DNA from: Bog-159 sp035541265
GTDB taxonomy: Bacteria; Acidobacteriota; Terriglobia; Bryobacterales; Bryobacteraceae
Direction of reading: 5' to 3'
Length of the DNA: 64,000 nt
Assembly (NCBI GenBank): GCA_035541265.1
Contig: DATKNQ010000266.1
Span: forward strand, 1-64,000
Below the pieces are notes generated by a model. The model did no database searches. It saw nothing but the letters and a program-made list of their open reading frames with translations, and was not told the DNA's origin. Made by a program: the position numbers and the translations under genes. Shown one piece after another: positions 1 to 8,156 of the stretch. How positions within the stretch are numbered: the stretch's first letter is position 1; each line of letters begins with the position of its first letter.

Positions 1-521
1 AGAAATGGCACGCGGGCTTCCAGGCTGGCGGCCTGCGCGATGAGCGCGAAATCCATCACCTCCTGCACGGAATTCGAGGCCAGCATGCCGAAGCCGGTGG
101 CGCGGGCAGCCATCACGTCGCTATGGTCGCCGAAGATAGAAAGCGCCTGCGAGGCCAGGGTACGCGCCGCGATGTGGAAGACCGTGGCAGTGAGCTCGCC
201 CGCGATCTTGAACATGTTTGGAATCATCAGCAGCAGGCCCTGCGAGGCCGTGAAGGTGGTGGAAAGGGCACCGGCTTGCAGGGCGCCGTGCAATGCGCCG
301 GCCGCGCCGCCTTCGCTTTGCATCTCGACGACCGTGGGAACCGTACCCCAAATATTTGGCTTCAGCTCGGCGGACCATTGGTCGGCCCACTCGCCCATGG
401 GCGACGAGGGCGTAATCGGATAGATCGCGATGACTTCGTTGATCTGATGTGCTACATAAGCGGCGGCTTCGTTGCCGTCAATGGTGACTCTCGTCCGGGT
501 GGTGCTAGGTGAACTGGTCAA
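1..521 (-). CDS. nifJ: Pyruvate:ferredoxin/flavodoxin oxidoreductase, N-terminal part (runs off the window edge)
   Basis: The minus strand encodes about 173 residues that match the N-terminal domain of NifJ-type pyruvate:ferredoxin oxidoreductase. This enzyme oxidatively decarboxylates pyruvate to acetyl-CoA and passes electrons to ferredoxin or flavodoxin. Visible blocks are TIDGNEAAAYVAHQINEV, IYPITPSSPMGEWAD, VVEMQSEGGAAGALHGALQ, TTFTASQGLLLMIPNM, HIAARTLASQALSIFGDHSD and MLASNSVQEVMDFALIAQ, which cover the substrate and TPP-binding region. No ATG lies in frame near the expected N-terminus. I chose TTG at 521 because a GAGGGGG ribosome binding site lies 6-8 nt upstream. A TATAAT hexamer at 574-569 could be the -10 element. 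The C-terminal ~85% of the expected ~1,190 residues lies outside the window. Identity is near certain; the exact start is less so. Confidence 0.93.
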   Translation of the reverse strand, partial: MTSSPSTTRTRVTIDGNEAAAYVAHQINEVIAIYPITPSSPMGEWADQWSAELKPNIWGTVPTVVEMQSEGGAAGALHGALQAGALSTTFTASQGLLLMIPNMFKIAGELTATVFHIAARTLASQALSIFGDHSDVMAARATGFGMLASNSVQEVMDFALIAQAASLEARVPF

Positions 522-721
522 AACTTCCCCCTCATGTCTGGATTGCAGATGGCTGATTCCGAAACCATATTATAAGACCTTGTTGTCGTAAAAATCTACA
601 GGCTCGCACAAAAGTTCCGGGTGGTTCCGGGAATGCGGTGAGGCGGGACGCGAACCTACGTGTGTTACACATTGAGGATAGCGGGCTGGCGCTTCATACC
701 GGCGCGCGTCAGAATCTACCT

Positions 722-3463
722 ATGGCTCAATACCGCATTCCCAGCGGCTCTCCCCGGCACGGAGGCCGCGGTGCGCGCATCACGCTGATCGTTCTCGTGA
801 TCGTCCTCCTCATCGGAGCCCGTTCGCTCGCCTCCTTCGCCATTGAATACCAATGGTGGAACGAGCTGGGGCAACTCGACACCTGGTTCGCCATGCTGGC
901 GTACGGTTTCGCGCCGTTGCTGGCCGCCACGCTGCTGGCTTTCGCCGTGCTGTGGCTGGCGCACGCACGCGCGTTGAAATTCGCGGGCACCTCGCTTTCC
1001 GACCATCGCATTTACGCCTGGATCTCCAGCCTCGGCCTCCTGTTTGTGGGGTACCTGGTGGCAGCCGGCTCCATCGAGACTTGGACCGTGGTCCGCTACG
1101 CCGGGTCGCGCGGTATCCCCGCGGATGCCAATGCCTGGCGGGATGCAGTTTTCGGCATGCCGCTCAAGTTCTACCTGTTCGACCTGCCGTTCTACTCCGA
1201 TCTGCGCAGCTACCTGCTGGCGCTCATCATCGTCAGCGTGCTGGTTTACTGGATTGCCGCGCGCGGCTGGCAGCTGCGCTACCGGCTACCGGAATTGCAG
1301 GATATGCGGCAGATCGATCCGTCGTTATTTCGCCTGGAAGGCGGGCTCGAGAGCCGTTTTTTGCGCGGCGCGCTGGTAGTTTTTCTGGTGGCGCTGGCGC
1401 TGCGTTTCTTCCTGGCGCGCTACGAAATGGTCTATGACGATCACGGTTTCATGGTAGGCATCGATTACGTCGATCAGACCTTCGCCCTGCCCTTGCAATG
1501 GCTGGTGATCCTGGCTTGTCTGGCCGCGGCCGGCCTAGTCTGGATGCGGCGCTGGATTCTGGCGTCTTCGATGGCCATCTCACTCGTGATTCTGTTCGCG
1601 GTGCCGCGCCTGGTGAACGCGCTCTACGTGCGGCCGAACGAAATTTCCATCCAGCGGCCGTATATCGATCTGCACATCCATGCCACACGGTCGGCCTACG
1701 GGCTGGAAAAGCGGATGAAAGAAGAGGAGTTCAAATTCAGTCAGCAGGACACCATCGATCCGAACGCGCACAAGGGCATTATCGACAACGTGCGCCTGTG
1801 GGATTGGCGCGCCTTCCACGACACCATCACCCAGATTCAGGCATTGCGCCCCTACTACGTCTTCTCGGATACGGACGTGGATCGTTACACGATCGACGGC
1901 GCTTACCGCGAGGTCCTGCTAACGCCGCGGGAGCTGGATATCAACCAATTGCCGGGCGCCAGCAAGAGCTGGATCAACCCGCATTTCGTGTACACGCATG
2001 GATACGGCGTGGTGCTGGCGCCGGTCAGCAACATTACTCCGGACGGGTTGCCTGTTCTACTGATCGAAAACGCGCCGCCGGAGATCAAGACGCCCAGCCT
2101 GAAGCTCACGCGTCCGGAATTATATTACGGCGAAGTGGTGCAGGAACCGATCTTCGTGCACACCGCGCAGCAGGAATTCAATTATCCGTCAGGCGAAGAC
2201 AATGTGCATTCGACCTATGAGGGCACGGGCGGCATACCCGTATCTTCGATGCCCATGCGCGTGGCGGCCGCCATCAACGACGGCGATATCAACATTCTGC
2301 TGAGTAACCCGATCACGGCCGGCAGCCGCATGATGATCCGGCGGAATATTAAAGAGCGGTTGCAGACGCTGGCCGGTTTCATCGCCTGGGACAGTGATCC
2401 GTATCTCGTGATCAGCGACTCCGGGCGGCTGGTCTGGATGGACGACGGCTACACCTATTCGGACTCGCATCCTTACTCGCGCACGGTCGAAGTGCCGGAC
2501 TTGGGCGACGTCAACTACATGCGCAACGCGGTGAAGGCCACCATCGATGCTTACGACGGCACGGTCAAGCTTTACATCTTCGCGCCCGACGATCCGATCA
2601 TCCGCTCTTATCAGCGCCTGTTCCCCACGCTGTTCCACTCCGAAGCGGAGATGCCGGCCGACCTGCGGCGGCACGCCCGCTACCCCGAGACGTTGTTCCG
2701 CGTGCAGGCGGAGATCTACCGGACTTACCACATGCTCGACCCGCAGGCGTTCTACAACAAAGAGGACATCTGGGACCTGGCGCGCTACACGGCGGGCCAG
2801 GAGGGGACGCCGGAATCCGTCTCGCCTACCTACGTGGTCGCCAGCCTGCCGGGTCAGAGCCAGGCGGAATTTCTGCTGCTCACGCCGTTCACGCCGCGCA
2901 ACAAGGACAACCTGATCGGCCTCATGCTGGCGCGCTGCGATGGCGAGCATTTGGGCGAGATCGTGGTGCTGCTGCTCTCGAAGCAGGAACTGATCTTCGG
3001 CCCGGCGCAGATCGCCGCGCGCATTAACCAAGAGCAGACGATTTCGAAAGACCTGACGCTTTGGAACCAGCAAGGATCGCACGTGCTGCGCGCCCAGACG
3101 CTGGTGCTGCCGGTCGATCATACATTTCTGTATGTCGATCCGATTTACATCCAGGCCGCGTCGGCGAGCATGCCGCAATTGAAGAAAATAGTGCTAGCGG
3201 TGGGCAATCGTCTGATCTATACCGACACGTATGAGCAGGCCATCGCACAGCTTTCGGGCGGCGCGCAGCAGTTGATCCAGCAGGCGGAAGCGCAGCCAGC
3301 GGCTCCCGTGCCTGGAGCACCGGCCAATGCCGCGCCATCCACAGCCGATCAGCGTCTGCAGCGCGTGCGCGAACACTTGCGGCGCTACCGGGAACTGGCC
3401 GCGCAGGGTAAATGGGCCGATGCGGGGAAGGAACTGGAGGCCATCGAGGCCGAGGTTAGGTAA
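722..3463 (+). CDS. UPF0182 family membrane protein
   Basis: The 913-residue product has the layout of the UPF0182 (COG1615) family: hydrophobic membrane segments in the first ~340 residues (for example near ITLIVLVIVLLIGA, GFAPLLAATLLAFAVLWL and GLLFVGYLVAAGSI), then a long soluble, probably extracytoplasmic domain with family-like stretches such as RPYIDLHIHATRSAYGLEK and EMPADLRRHARYPETLFRVQ. The function of the family is not known. Frame opens earlier with a GTG at 638, but those 28 codons do not look like protein. The ATG chosen here has CAGAAT exactly 6 nt upstream, the leaderless pattern seen elsewhere in this window. The C-terminus is Ala/Pro/Gln-rich and then helical. The stop lies two bases before the convergent tRNA-Met gene. 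Confidence 0.85.
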   Translation: MAQYRIPSGSPRHGGRGARITLIVLVIVLLIGARSLASFAIEYQWWNELGQLDTWFAMLAYGFAPLLAATLLAFAVLWLAHARALKFAGTSLSDHRIYAWISSLGLLFVGYLVAAGSIETWTVVRYAGSRGIPADANAWRDAVFGMPLKFYLFDLPFYSDLRSYLLALIIVSVLVYWIAARGWQLRYRLPELQDMRQIDPSLFRLEGGLESRFLRGALVVFLVALALRFFLARYEMVYDDHGFMVGIDYVDQTFALPLQWLVILACLAAAGLVWMRRWILASSMAISLVILFAVPRLVNALYVRPNEISIQRPYIDLHIHATRSAYGLEKRMKEEEFKFSQQDTIDPNAHKGIIDNVRLWDWRAFHDTITQIQALRPYYVFSDTDVDRYTIDGAYREVLLTPRELDINQLPGASKSWINPHFVYTHGYGVVLAPVSNITPDGLPVLLIENAPPEIKTPSLKLTRPELYYGEVVQEPIFVHTAQQEFNYPSGEDNVHSTYEGTGGIPVSSMPMRVAAAINDGDINILLSNPITAGSRMMIRRNIKERLQTLAGFIAWDSDPYLVISDSGRLVWMDDGYTYSDSHPYSRTVEVPDLGDVNYMRNAVKATIDAYDGTVKLYIFAPDDPIIRSYQRLFPTLFHSEAEMPADLRRHARYPETLFRVQAEIYRTYHMLDPQAFYNKEDIWDLARYTAGQEGTPESVSPTYVVASLPGQSQAEFLLLTPFTPRNKDNLIGLMLARCDGEHLGEIVVLLLSKQELIFGPAQIAARINQEQTISKDLTLWNQQGSHVLRAQTLVLPVDHTFLYVDPIYIQAASASMPQLKKIVLAVGNRLIYTDTYEQAIAQLSGGAQQLIQQAEAQPAAPVPGAPANAAPSTADQRLQRVREHLRRYRELAAQGKWADAGKELEAIEAEVR

Positions 3464-3464
3464 G

Positions 3465-3541
3465 TGGTGGCGGCGGAGCGACTCGAACGCTCGACCTACG
3501 GATTATGAGACCGTCGCTCTAACCGACTGAGCTACGCCGCC
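3465..3541 (-). tRNA. tRNA-Met (CAT anticodon)
   Basis: On the minus strand a full cloverleaf can be folded. The acceptor GGCGGCG pairs with CGCCGCC, the D arm has GCTC/GAGC, the anticodon loop CTCATAA carries CAT, and the T arm GAGCG/CGCTC closes TTCGAGT. Discriminator A is followed by an encoded CCA. The sequence resembles elongator tRNA-Met rather than the initiator, because it lacks the three G-C pairs of the anticodon stem and has a normal 1-72 pair. A tRNA-Ile2 (lysidine) with the same anticodon cannot be excluded by eye but is less likely. Confidence 0.95.
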
Positions 3542-3601
3542 TGTTCTTCTTGAGTTTAGCAGAGCGGCCGCGCATGAGACCACTCATGGCGAAGGGCAGC
3601 G

Positions 3602-3607
3602 TATACT
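3602..3607 (+). promoter_or_regulatory. -10 element TATACT, leaderless-type
   Basis: TATACT ends 8 nt before the ATG of the sulfatase-like gene, so the expected transcript would begin at or 1-2 nt before the start codon. No good -35 element is visible and no ribosome binding site could fit. Confidence 0.5.
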
Positions 3608-3615
3608 GGTTTGGA

Positions 3616-4695
3616 ATGCAAGTGAATCGCCGTTATTTTCTCTTTGGGGCCCTATCCGCGCCGCTGCTGGCCGCCACCAAGAAATCGGAGACCGTCGAGC
3701 GTCCCAACATCGTTTTGATCGTGGCGCGGGACTTGGGCGCGTACATGGTCGGATGTTACGGGAACAAGGAGGTCCACACACCGAACATCGATCGGCTAGC
3801 GGAAATCGGCGTGCGTTTCGCGCTGAGCTTTTCCTGTGTGCCGATCGAGCACGATCAGGCCCCCTTCACGGCCGCGGGATATAACGGCGGCCACGCCGGC
3901 TCGGTGGAAGAGGTCAACACGTTTCTCGACGCTCAAGCGGCGGCGAAACCGTTCTTCCTGACGATTCATTGGGCCAGTCCGAACGCCGTCACGCCGGCGA
4001 AGAAAAATGTGGATTCGTACGCAGCTACCAACTGGGAAACCGTCGGCTGGGAAGTGATTGCCTCGAATGCCACGCACAAAGAGATGTTGAACGATGTGCC
4101 GGGCAGCATGCGCAAGTATGCGGCGGGTCTCACCACGCTCGACGACCAGATTTCTTTGCTGCTGGGAAAGCTGCAACAGCGCAGCCTGAGCGACAACACG
4201 CTGATCATCTTCACCAGCCAGAATGGATTCCTGATGGGCCGCCACGGCATGTGGGGCGATGTCACGGCATCGGATCCGGCGAATATGTACGAGGAGGTGG
4301 TCCACGTACCGCTGATTTGGGTGTGGCCGAGCCGGTTCCCGCCGCAGACAATGCGCAACGATGTGGTCAGCTCATACGACCTGATGCCCGCGCTGGGCGC
4401 CTTGGCCGGGGTGACGGTGCCGGGCAGCGGCGGCGTGACCTATCTGCCTTTTGTCTATGGCCGGCGCTTGCGGAAGAAGCAATCCTGGCCGGGCGTCGCG
4501 TTCGGACGGGTGCGGGAAACGGCCATGGCGCGCGATGACCGGTACAAGGTGATTTTGCGGAATCAGGGCAAGGGGCCGAACGAGCTGTATGACGAGGTGG
4601 TCGACCTGCGCGAGCAGACCAACCAGTACGACAACCCGAAGTATGTGAGCATTCGCGACAAGCTATCGGGCGAACTCGCCGCCTGGCGTGGCTAG
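3616..4695 (+). CDS. Tat-exported sulfatase-fold protein lacking the catalytic formylglycine motif
   Basis: The 359-residue protein starts with a Tat-like signal (NRRYFLFGALSAPLLAA) and then shows the sulfatase hallmark PNIVLIVARDLG...GCYGN...TPNIDRLAEIGVRF. In active sulfatases this is followed by a C-x-P-S-R motif whose Cys becomes formylglycine. Here the text goes from RFALSFSCVPIEHDQ straight to GYNGGHAG, so the motif and roughly 50-100 residues of the usual domain are absent. Two metal positions also differ: the usual ADD is ARD (R38) and the usual SDNG is SQNG (Q202). The late signature IIFTSQNGFLMGRHGMWG is otherwise intact. Exported, but probably not a normal sulfatase. The start at this ATG removes a poorly coding 22-residue extension and fits the TATACT element. 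It converges on, and overlaps by 4 nt, the ABC ATPase gene. Confidence 0.8.
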   Translation: MQVNRRYFLFGALSAPLLAATKKSETVERPNIVLIVARDLGAYMVGCYGNKEVHTPNIDRLAEIGVRFALSFSCVPIEHDQAPFTAAGYNGGHAGSVEEVNTFLDAQAAAKPFFLTIHWASPNAVTPAKKNVDSYAATNWETVGWEVIASNATHKEMLNDVPGSMRKYAAGLTTLDDQISLLLGKLQQRSLSDNTLIIFTSQNGFLMGRHGMWGDVTASDPANMYEEVVHVPLIWVWPSRFPPQTMRNDVVSSYDLMPALGALAGVTVPGSGGVTYLPFVYGRRLRKKQSWPGVAFGRVRETAMARDDRYKVILRNQGKGPNELYDEVVDLREQTNQYDNPKYVSIRDKLSGELAAWRG

Positions 4696-5447
4696 GCCAC
4701 GCGATCCATCTCCAGAAACTCCTGCACGTGCGGATCCGGCGATTTCCCCAGGTCCGCCGGCGGACCGAAGTAAATGACTTTGCCCTCGAACAGGAACACC
4801 ACCTGGTCGGCCACGTTGTACATCAGGTCCAGATCATGGGTGACCACGATAGAAGTCAGCCCGAGCTGCCGCTTCAGGCGCAGCATCAAATCGGTGATGT
4901 GATCGGACATGATGGGATCGACCATGGTGGTCGGCTCGTCATAGAGCACACACTGCGGCTGCGCGGCCAGGGCCCGGGCGATCGCCACCGCCCGTTTGTA
5001 ACCCATTGACAGATCGGCCGGGTAAGCGTCCTTGGCTTCCAGGATGTCCACCATCTGCAGCAGCCCGTTGACGACGTCCTCTTTGTTGCGCTCGTTGTAA
5101 TCCTCGCGCAGCTCGAGCGAGAACAGCACGTTTTCGCCCACGGTCAGCGAATCGAACAGCGCGCCGGACTGGAAAACCATCGTGACTTTCCGGCGGATGC
5201 GCCGCAGTTCGGCTTCCGGAAAGTCCGTGATATCCTCGTGCGCCACGATTACCCGTCCGTTATCCGGCTTCAGGAAGCCCATGATATGCGAAAGGGTTAC
5301 GGACTTACCGACGCCGCTGCGCCCGATGATCGCCACCGTCTGGCCGGCATCCACGTGAAAGTTCGAATCGACTAAAACGGGCTTGTCGAACGTCTTATAA
5401 ACGTGGCGGAACTCGATATAATGCGGAAACTGGTCAGTGGGCGTCAT
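4692..5447 (-). CDS. ABC transporter ATP-binding protein, MlaF/Ttg2A type
   Basis: The 251-residue ATPase resembles the cytoplasmic subunit of Mla-type (MCE) lipid transporters, which move phospholipids between inner and outer membranes. Walker A is GRSGVGKS, the Q-loop lies in MVFQSGALFDSLTVGENV (the ALFDSLTV block is typical of MlaF), Walker B is CVLYDEPTT and the H-loop is VVTHD. The ABC signature is unusual: LSMGYKRA instead of LSGGxxxR. The D-loop reads MVDP rather than GLDP. No permease (MlaE) or MCE protein (MlaD) gene is next to it, so partners must be elsewhere. Its start overlaps the end of mobA by 14 nt, so the two are probably co-transcribed from the promoter upstream of mobA. ATPase identity is certain; the Mla assignment is likely. 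Confidence 0.85.
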   Translation of the reverse strand: MTPTDQFPHYIEFRHVYKTFDKPVLVDSNFHVDAGQTVAIIGRSGVGKSVTLSHIMGFLKPDNGRVIVAHEDITDFPEAELRRIRRKVTMVFQSGALFDSLTVGENVLFSLELREDYNERNKEDVVNGLLQMVDILEAKDAYPADLSMGYKRAVAIARALAAQPQCVLYDEPTTMVDPIMSDHITDLMLRLKRQLGLTSIVVTHDLDLMYNVADQVVFLFEGKVIYFGPPADLGKSPDPHVQEFLEMDRVA

Positions 5448-6000
5448 GATGTCTGAGCCATTCCTCGGGGGTGTTGAGATTCATGAAGCATTCTGTGTGG
5501 TCCACGGTCCAGGCCGTCACCCGCAGGCCGTTCAGAGCATCGGTGACCTTTCGCACGCCGGCATCAAGCGCCGCGCGCAACGCCGCGTGGCAGCGACGGT
5601 GATAGACCGCGCTGAGCGGCTCCGGGCGGCCGGCAGGACCGCAGGGCACCAGCGCGTCGGTATTCAGCCGCTCGGCGGTCTCGATCAAGCTACGCAGGAA
5701 GGGTGCGGAGACTGCCGGCATATCGCAGGCGACCACCAGATTCCAGTCCGCCGCCGTGTAGCCGAGGGCGCTCTCGATGCCGCCCAAGGGTCCCGCGCCG
5801 GGAGTCCGATCCGGCCGGACCGCGTAGCCCAGCCCGCGGTACTTTTCGGGATCGCCGATCACGATGGCCGAGCCGGCGGCCTCCGCGACGATGCGCGCCA
5901 CGTGCGCGGCCAGGGTTCCGCCCGCGAAAGGCAACAGCGCTTTGTCCTTACCCATGCGGGAGCTTTTTCCTCCCGCCAGTACGAAACCCGCCCTGCTCAC
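5434..6000 (-). CDS. mobA: Molybdenum cofactor guanylyltransferase
   Basis: The 188-residue product matches MobA, which transfers GMP from GTP to molybdopterin to give the MGD form of the cofactor. The N-terminal nucleotide-binding loop LAGGKSSRMGKDKALLPF is diagnostic. Later blocks GAGPLGGIESAL, LVVACDMPAVSAPFLR and FMNLNTPEEW also fit the family. Frame is open 18 codons further upstream, but a GTG at this position gives the normal MobA N-terminus. It has TATCAT exactly 6 nt before it and no ribosome binding site, so a leaderless mRNA is inferred. A Moco-dependent oxidoreductase sits far away in the window (59.1-59.9 kb), a possible user of cofactor chemistry, though that family normally uses MPT without the nucleotide. 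Confidence 0.9.
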   Translation of the reverse strand: MSRAGFVLAGGKSSRMGKDKALLPFAGGTLAAHVARIVAEAAGSAIVIGDPEKYRGLGYAVRPDRTPGAGPLGGIESALGYTAADWNLVVACDMPAVSAPFLRSLIETAERLNTDALVPCGPAGRPEPLSAVYHRRCHAALRAALDAGVRKVTDALNGLRVTAWTVDHTECFMNLNTPEEWLRHHDAH

Positions 6001-6006
6001 AGAGAA

Positions 6007-6012
6007 ATGATA
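6007..6012 (-). promoter_or_regulatory. -10 element TATCAT, leaderless-type
   Basis: On the minus strand TATCAT is followed by six bases and then the GTG start of mobA. The spacing matches the other leaderless-type promoters in this window. It is divergent from the transglycosylase promoter about 80 bp away. Confidence 0.55.
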
Positions 6013-6092
6013 ACATTGACGGTAATAGCCGCCGCAGCGCGAGACGTTCAGCAATTAACGAAGGAATAGAACAATACCGTGCAAAGATGTTT

Positions 6093-6098
6093 TATAAT
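6093..6098 (+). promoter_or_regulatory. -10 element TATAAT, leaderless-type
   Basis: A perfect TATAAT ends 7 nt before the ATG at 6106. Any start codon further upstream would overlap or precede the -10 element, which is why the downstream ATG was preferred for the transglycosylase. There is no convincing -35. Confidence 0.6.
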
Positions 6099-6105
6099 GG
6101 GCTAC

Positions 6106-6762
6106 ATGTGCGGCATGGCTGTAACGGTGTTGCAGGCCGCCGGCGGCGTCGTTTCCGTGGTCCAGGCGGATCCGCGCACGGGCCGGCTCGTGCGGACCAT
6201 CGTCCGCCAGCATAGCGACACGCCGTCTCAGCGCCTGCGGACTCCTTCGGCTCCCTTGGCTGAAACTGTGGATCGCATCGCCCAAAAGAATCAGCTTTCC
6301 CCGCAACTCGTGCATTCCGTCATTCAGGTGGAAAGTAATTACGACCCGGAAGCGGTCTCGCCCAAGGGCGCGCTGGGTCTGATGCAGTTGGTGCCTTCGA
6401 CGGCCAAGCGGTTCGGCGTAGCGAACGTCTTCGATCCCGCGGACAATATCGAGGGCGGCGCGCGTTACCTGAAATACCTCTTGCAACTATATAACGGCGA
6501 TCAGGCTCTGGCGCTGGCTGCGTACAATGCGGGCGAGGGCGCGGTATCGCGCTACGGCGGAGTACCGCCTTTTCCCGAAACGCAGGATTACGTCGCCAGA
6601 GTGCAGCAGCGGCTGCAAGGCATGCGCGCGGCCAAAGTAACCGCGGAGGGCGCCGCAGCCGTCCAATCCAGCGGGGACCCCGCTTCGCCGGGCCCCGAAG
6701 TGCATAACCGGATCCACGAGGTAGTGGATGCGAACGGCAGGATCTTCTATACGTCGCGGTGA
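6106..6762 (+). CDS. Soluble lytic murein transglycosylase (SLT domain)
   Basis: The 218-residue protein has the SLT lytic-transglycosylase domain, which cleaves the glycan backbone of peptidoglycan to leave 1,6-anhydroMurNAc ends. The catalytic Glu is in VIQVESNYDPEAVSPKGALG, followed by LMQLVPSTAKRFG, NIEGGARYLKYLL and ALAAYNAGEGAVSRYGG, all classic family blocks. A short hydrophobic N-terminus (MCGMAVTVLQAAGGVVSVVQA) may be a signal peptide. The C-terminal ~45 residues contain RIFYTSR, reminiscent of a DUF4124-like tail. An ATG at 6115 is an alternative start. The next gene, an amidase, follows after 4 nt, so the pair probably acts together on the cell wall. Confidence 0.88.
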   Translation: MCGMAVTVLQAAGGVVSVVQADPRTGRLVRTIVRQHSDTPSQRLRTPSAPLAETVDRIAQKNQLSPQLVHSVIQVESNYDPEAVSPKGALGLMQLVPSTAKRFGVANVFDPADNIEGGARYLKYLLQLYNGDQALALAAYNAGEGAVSRYGGVPPFPETQDYVARVQQRLQGMRAAKVTAEGAAAVQSSGDPASPGPEVHNRIHEVVDANGRIFYTSR

Positions 6763-6766
6763 GTTC

Positions 6767-8146
6767 ATGACGCGCCTCCGCATGCCGCTGCTCGCGTTGC
6801 TGGCCATGAGCTGGCAACTTGGCGCGAGCACGGAAGGGCTGCGGGAGGTCACCGCCGTACGTTGCTGGTCGCTGCATGATGTCACCCGCGTGGTGATCGC
6901 GGTGAGCGATGAATTCGAATTCCACGCCGAGCGAGCCCACAATCCCGAGCGTATTTTCTTCGATATCTTCCACTCGCGGCCGCGCATCGAAGGCCACCGT
7001 TTCTACTCCCGCACAGTGGATGATCCGTTGGTGAAAAAGGTCCGCGTGGCGGAAACGCTGGCCGGCGTCACGCGAATTGTGCTGGATCTGCAAACCAACG
7101 CGGATTACTCGGTCGAGCGCATTTCGAACCCGGACCGCCTGATCGTGGAACTGCGGGCGAAGGGACCTGTGTTCACGCCTCCGGCATCGCAGCCCGCCGT
7201 AGTGACCCAGACCCTGCCGGCTCCGCCGGCGCTGACCGCACCCCCGCAGCCGGTGCCCGCCGCTCCTGTTCTGACCTCCCGCAGCCCTGATCCGCATGCC
7301 GCGCCGGCTGCTCCGCGAACCCCGCCGGCGACCGTTGCCACGCCCGGCACTGCGCCCGCGCCGCGTGACGAATCGGCGCAAGCAGCCAAGATGAGCGGCA
7401 ACAACCCGGGTTCGCTCACACGTGCCCTTGGATTGAAGATCCGGCGCGTGGTGCTCGATCCGGGCCATGGCGGCCACGACGACGGCACCATCGGGCCCAC
7501 CGGGTTGCTCGAGAAGGATCTGGTGCTGGATGTGGCGCTGCGGCTGGGCAAGCTGATCGAGTCGCGCATGGGCAGCGAAGTCATCTTCACGCGTTCCGAC
7601 GATACGTTTATCCCGCTGGAACGCCGCACGGCGATCGCCAACGAAAACAAGGCCGACCTGTTTCTCTCCATTCACGCCAATTCGTCCCCTTATCCGCGAA
7701 TCGCGGGAGTGGAGAGTTACTACTTGAACTTCACCACGTCGAAAGATGCGCTGGCCGTAGCCAGCCGCGAGAATGCGTCATCCGATAAGTCCGTCTTCGA
7801 ACTGCACGATCTTATTCAAAAGATCACCCTGCAGGACAAGGCCGAGGAGTCCAAGGAATTTGCCGGGCGCATCCAGTCGGCGCTGTTTCCCTTCGCGGCG
7901 CGTTACGATCCGGGCATCAAGAATCGCGGCGTGAAGAAGGCGCCCTTCGTGGTGCTCATCGGCGCGTCGATGCCTTCCGTGTTGGCGGAGATCGGCTTCC
8001 TGAGCAACCGGCGGGAAGAAGCCCTGCTGAAGCTGCCCGAGCACCGGCAGAAGCTGGCGGAAGCGCTCTACCGCGGCGTTTACCGCTACGCACAGAGCTT
8101 GAGCCATTTCGAAATGGCGCAGGCCGCCGATCGCGTCAAGAACTGA
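6767..8146 (+). CDS. N-acetylmuramoyl-L-alanine amidase with AMIN domain (AmiC-like)
   Basis: This 459-residue zinc amidase cuts the bond between MurNAc and L-Ala in peptidoglycan. Order: signal peptide (LLALLAMSWQLGA), AMIN domain at about 25-130 (TRVVIAVSDEFEFH, RIFFDIF, TRIVLDLQ, RLIVELR) which targets septal wall, a Pro/Ala-rich linker to about 205, then an Amidase_3 domain. Zinc ligands can be seen in LDPGHGGHDDG, the Glu of LLEKD and LSIHANSS, and the catalytic Glu in LAEIGFLSN. Arg-rich ERRTAIAN is also typical. It sits 4 nt after the lytic transglycosylase gene. The insert between the second and third metal sites may act as a regulatory helix, as in AmiB/C. Confidence 0.92.
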   Translation: MTRLRMPLLALLAMSWQLGASTEGLREVTAVRCWSLHDVTRVVIAVSDEFEFHAERAHNPERIFFDIFHSRPRIEGHRFYSRTVDDPLVKKVRVAETLAGVTRIVLDLQTNADYSVERISNPDRLIVELRAKGPVFTPPASQPAVVTQTLPAPPALTAPPQPVPAAPVLTSRSPDPHAAPAAPRTPPATVATPGTAPAPRDESAQAAKMSGNNPGSLTRALGLKIRRVVLDPGHGGHDDGTIGPTGLLEKDLVLDVALRLGKLIESRMGSEVIFTRSDDTFIPLERRTAIANENKADLFLSIHANSSPYPRIAGVESYYLNFTTSKDALAVASRENASSDKSVFELHDLIQKITLQDKAEESKEFAGRIQSALFPFAARYDPGIKNRGVKKAPFVVLIGASMPSVLAEIGFLSNRREEALLKLPEHRQKLAEALYRGVYRYAQSLSHFEMAQAADRVKN

Positions 8147-8156
8147 TTCGGGCCGC

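Noticed and set aside
2189..3178. Long minus-strand open frame (329 codons) opposite the UPF0182 gene
   Set aside because: It is rich in Arg, His and Val with no domain, the usual antisense shadow of a GC-rich gene; the plus-strand frame has clear family features.
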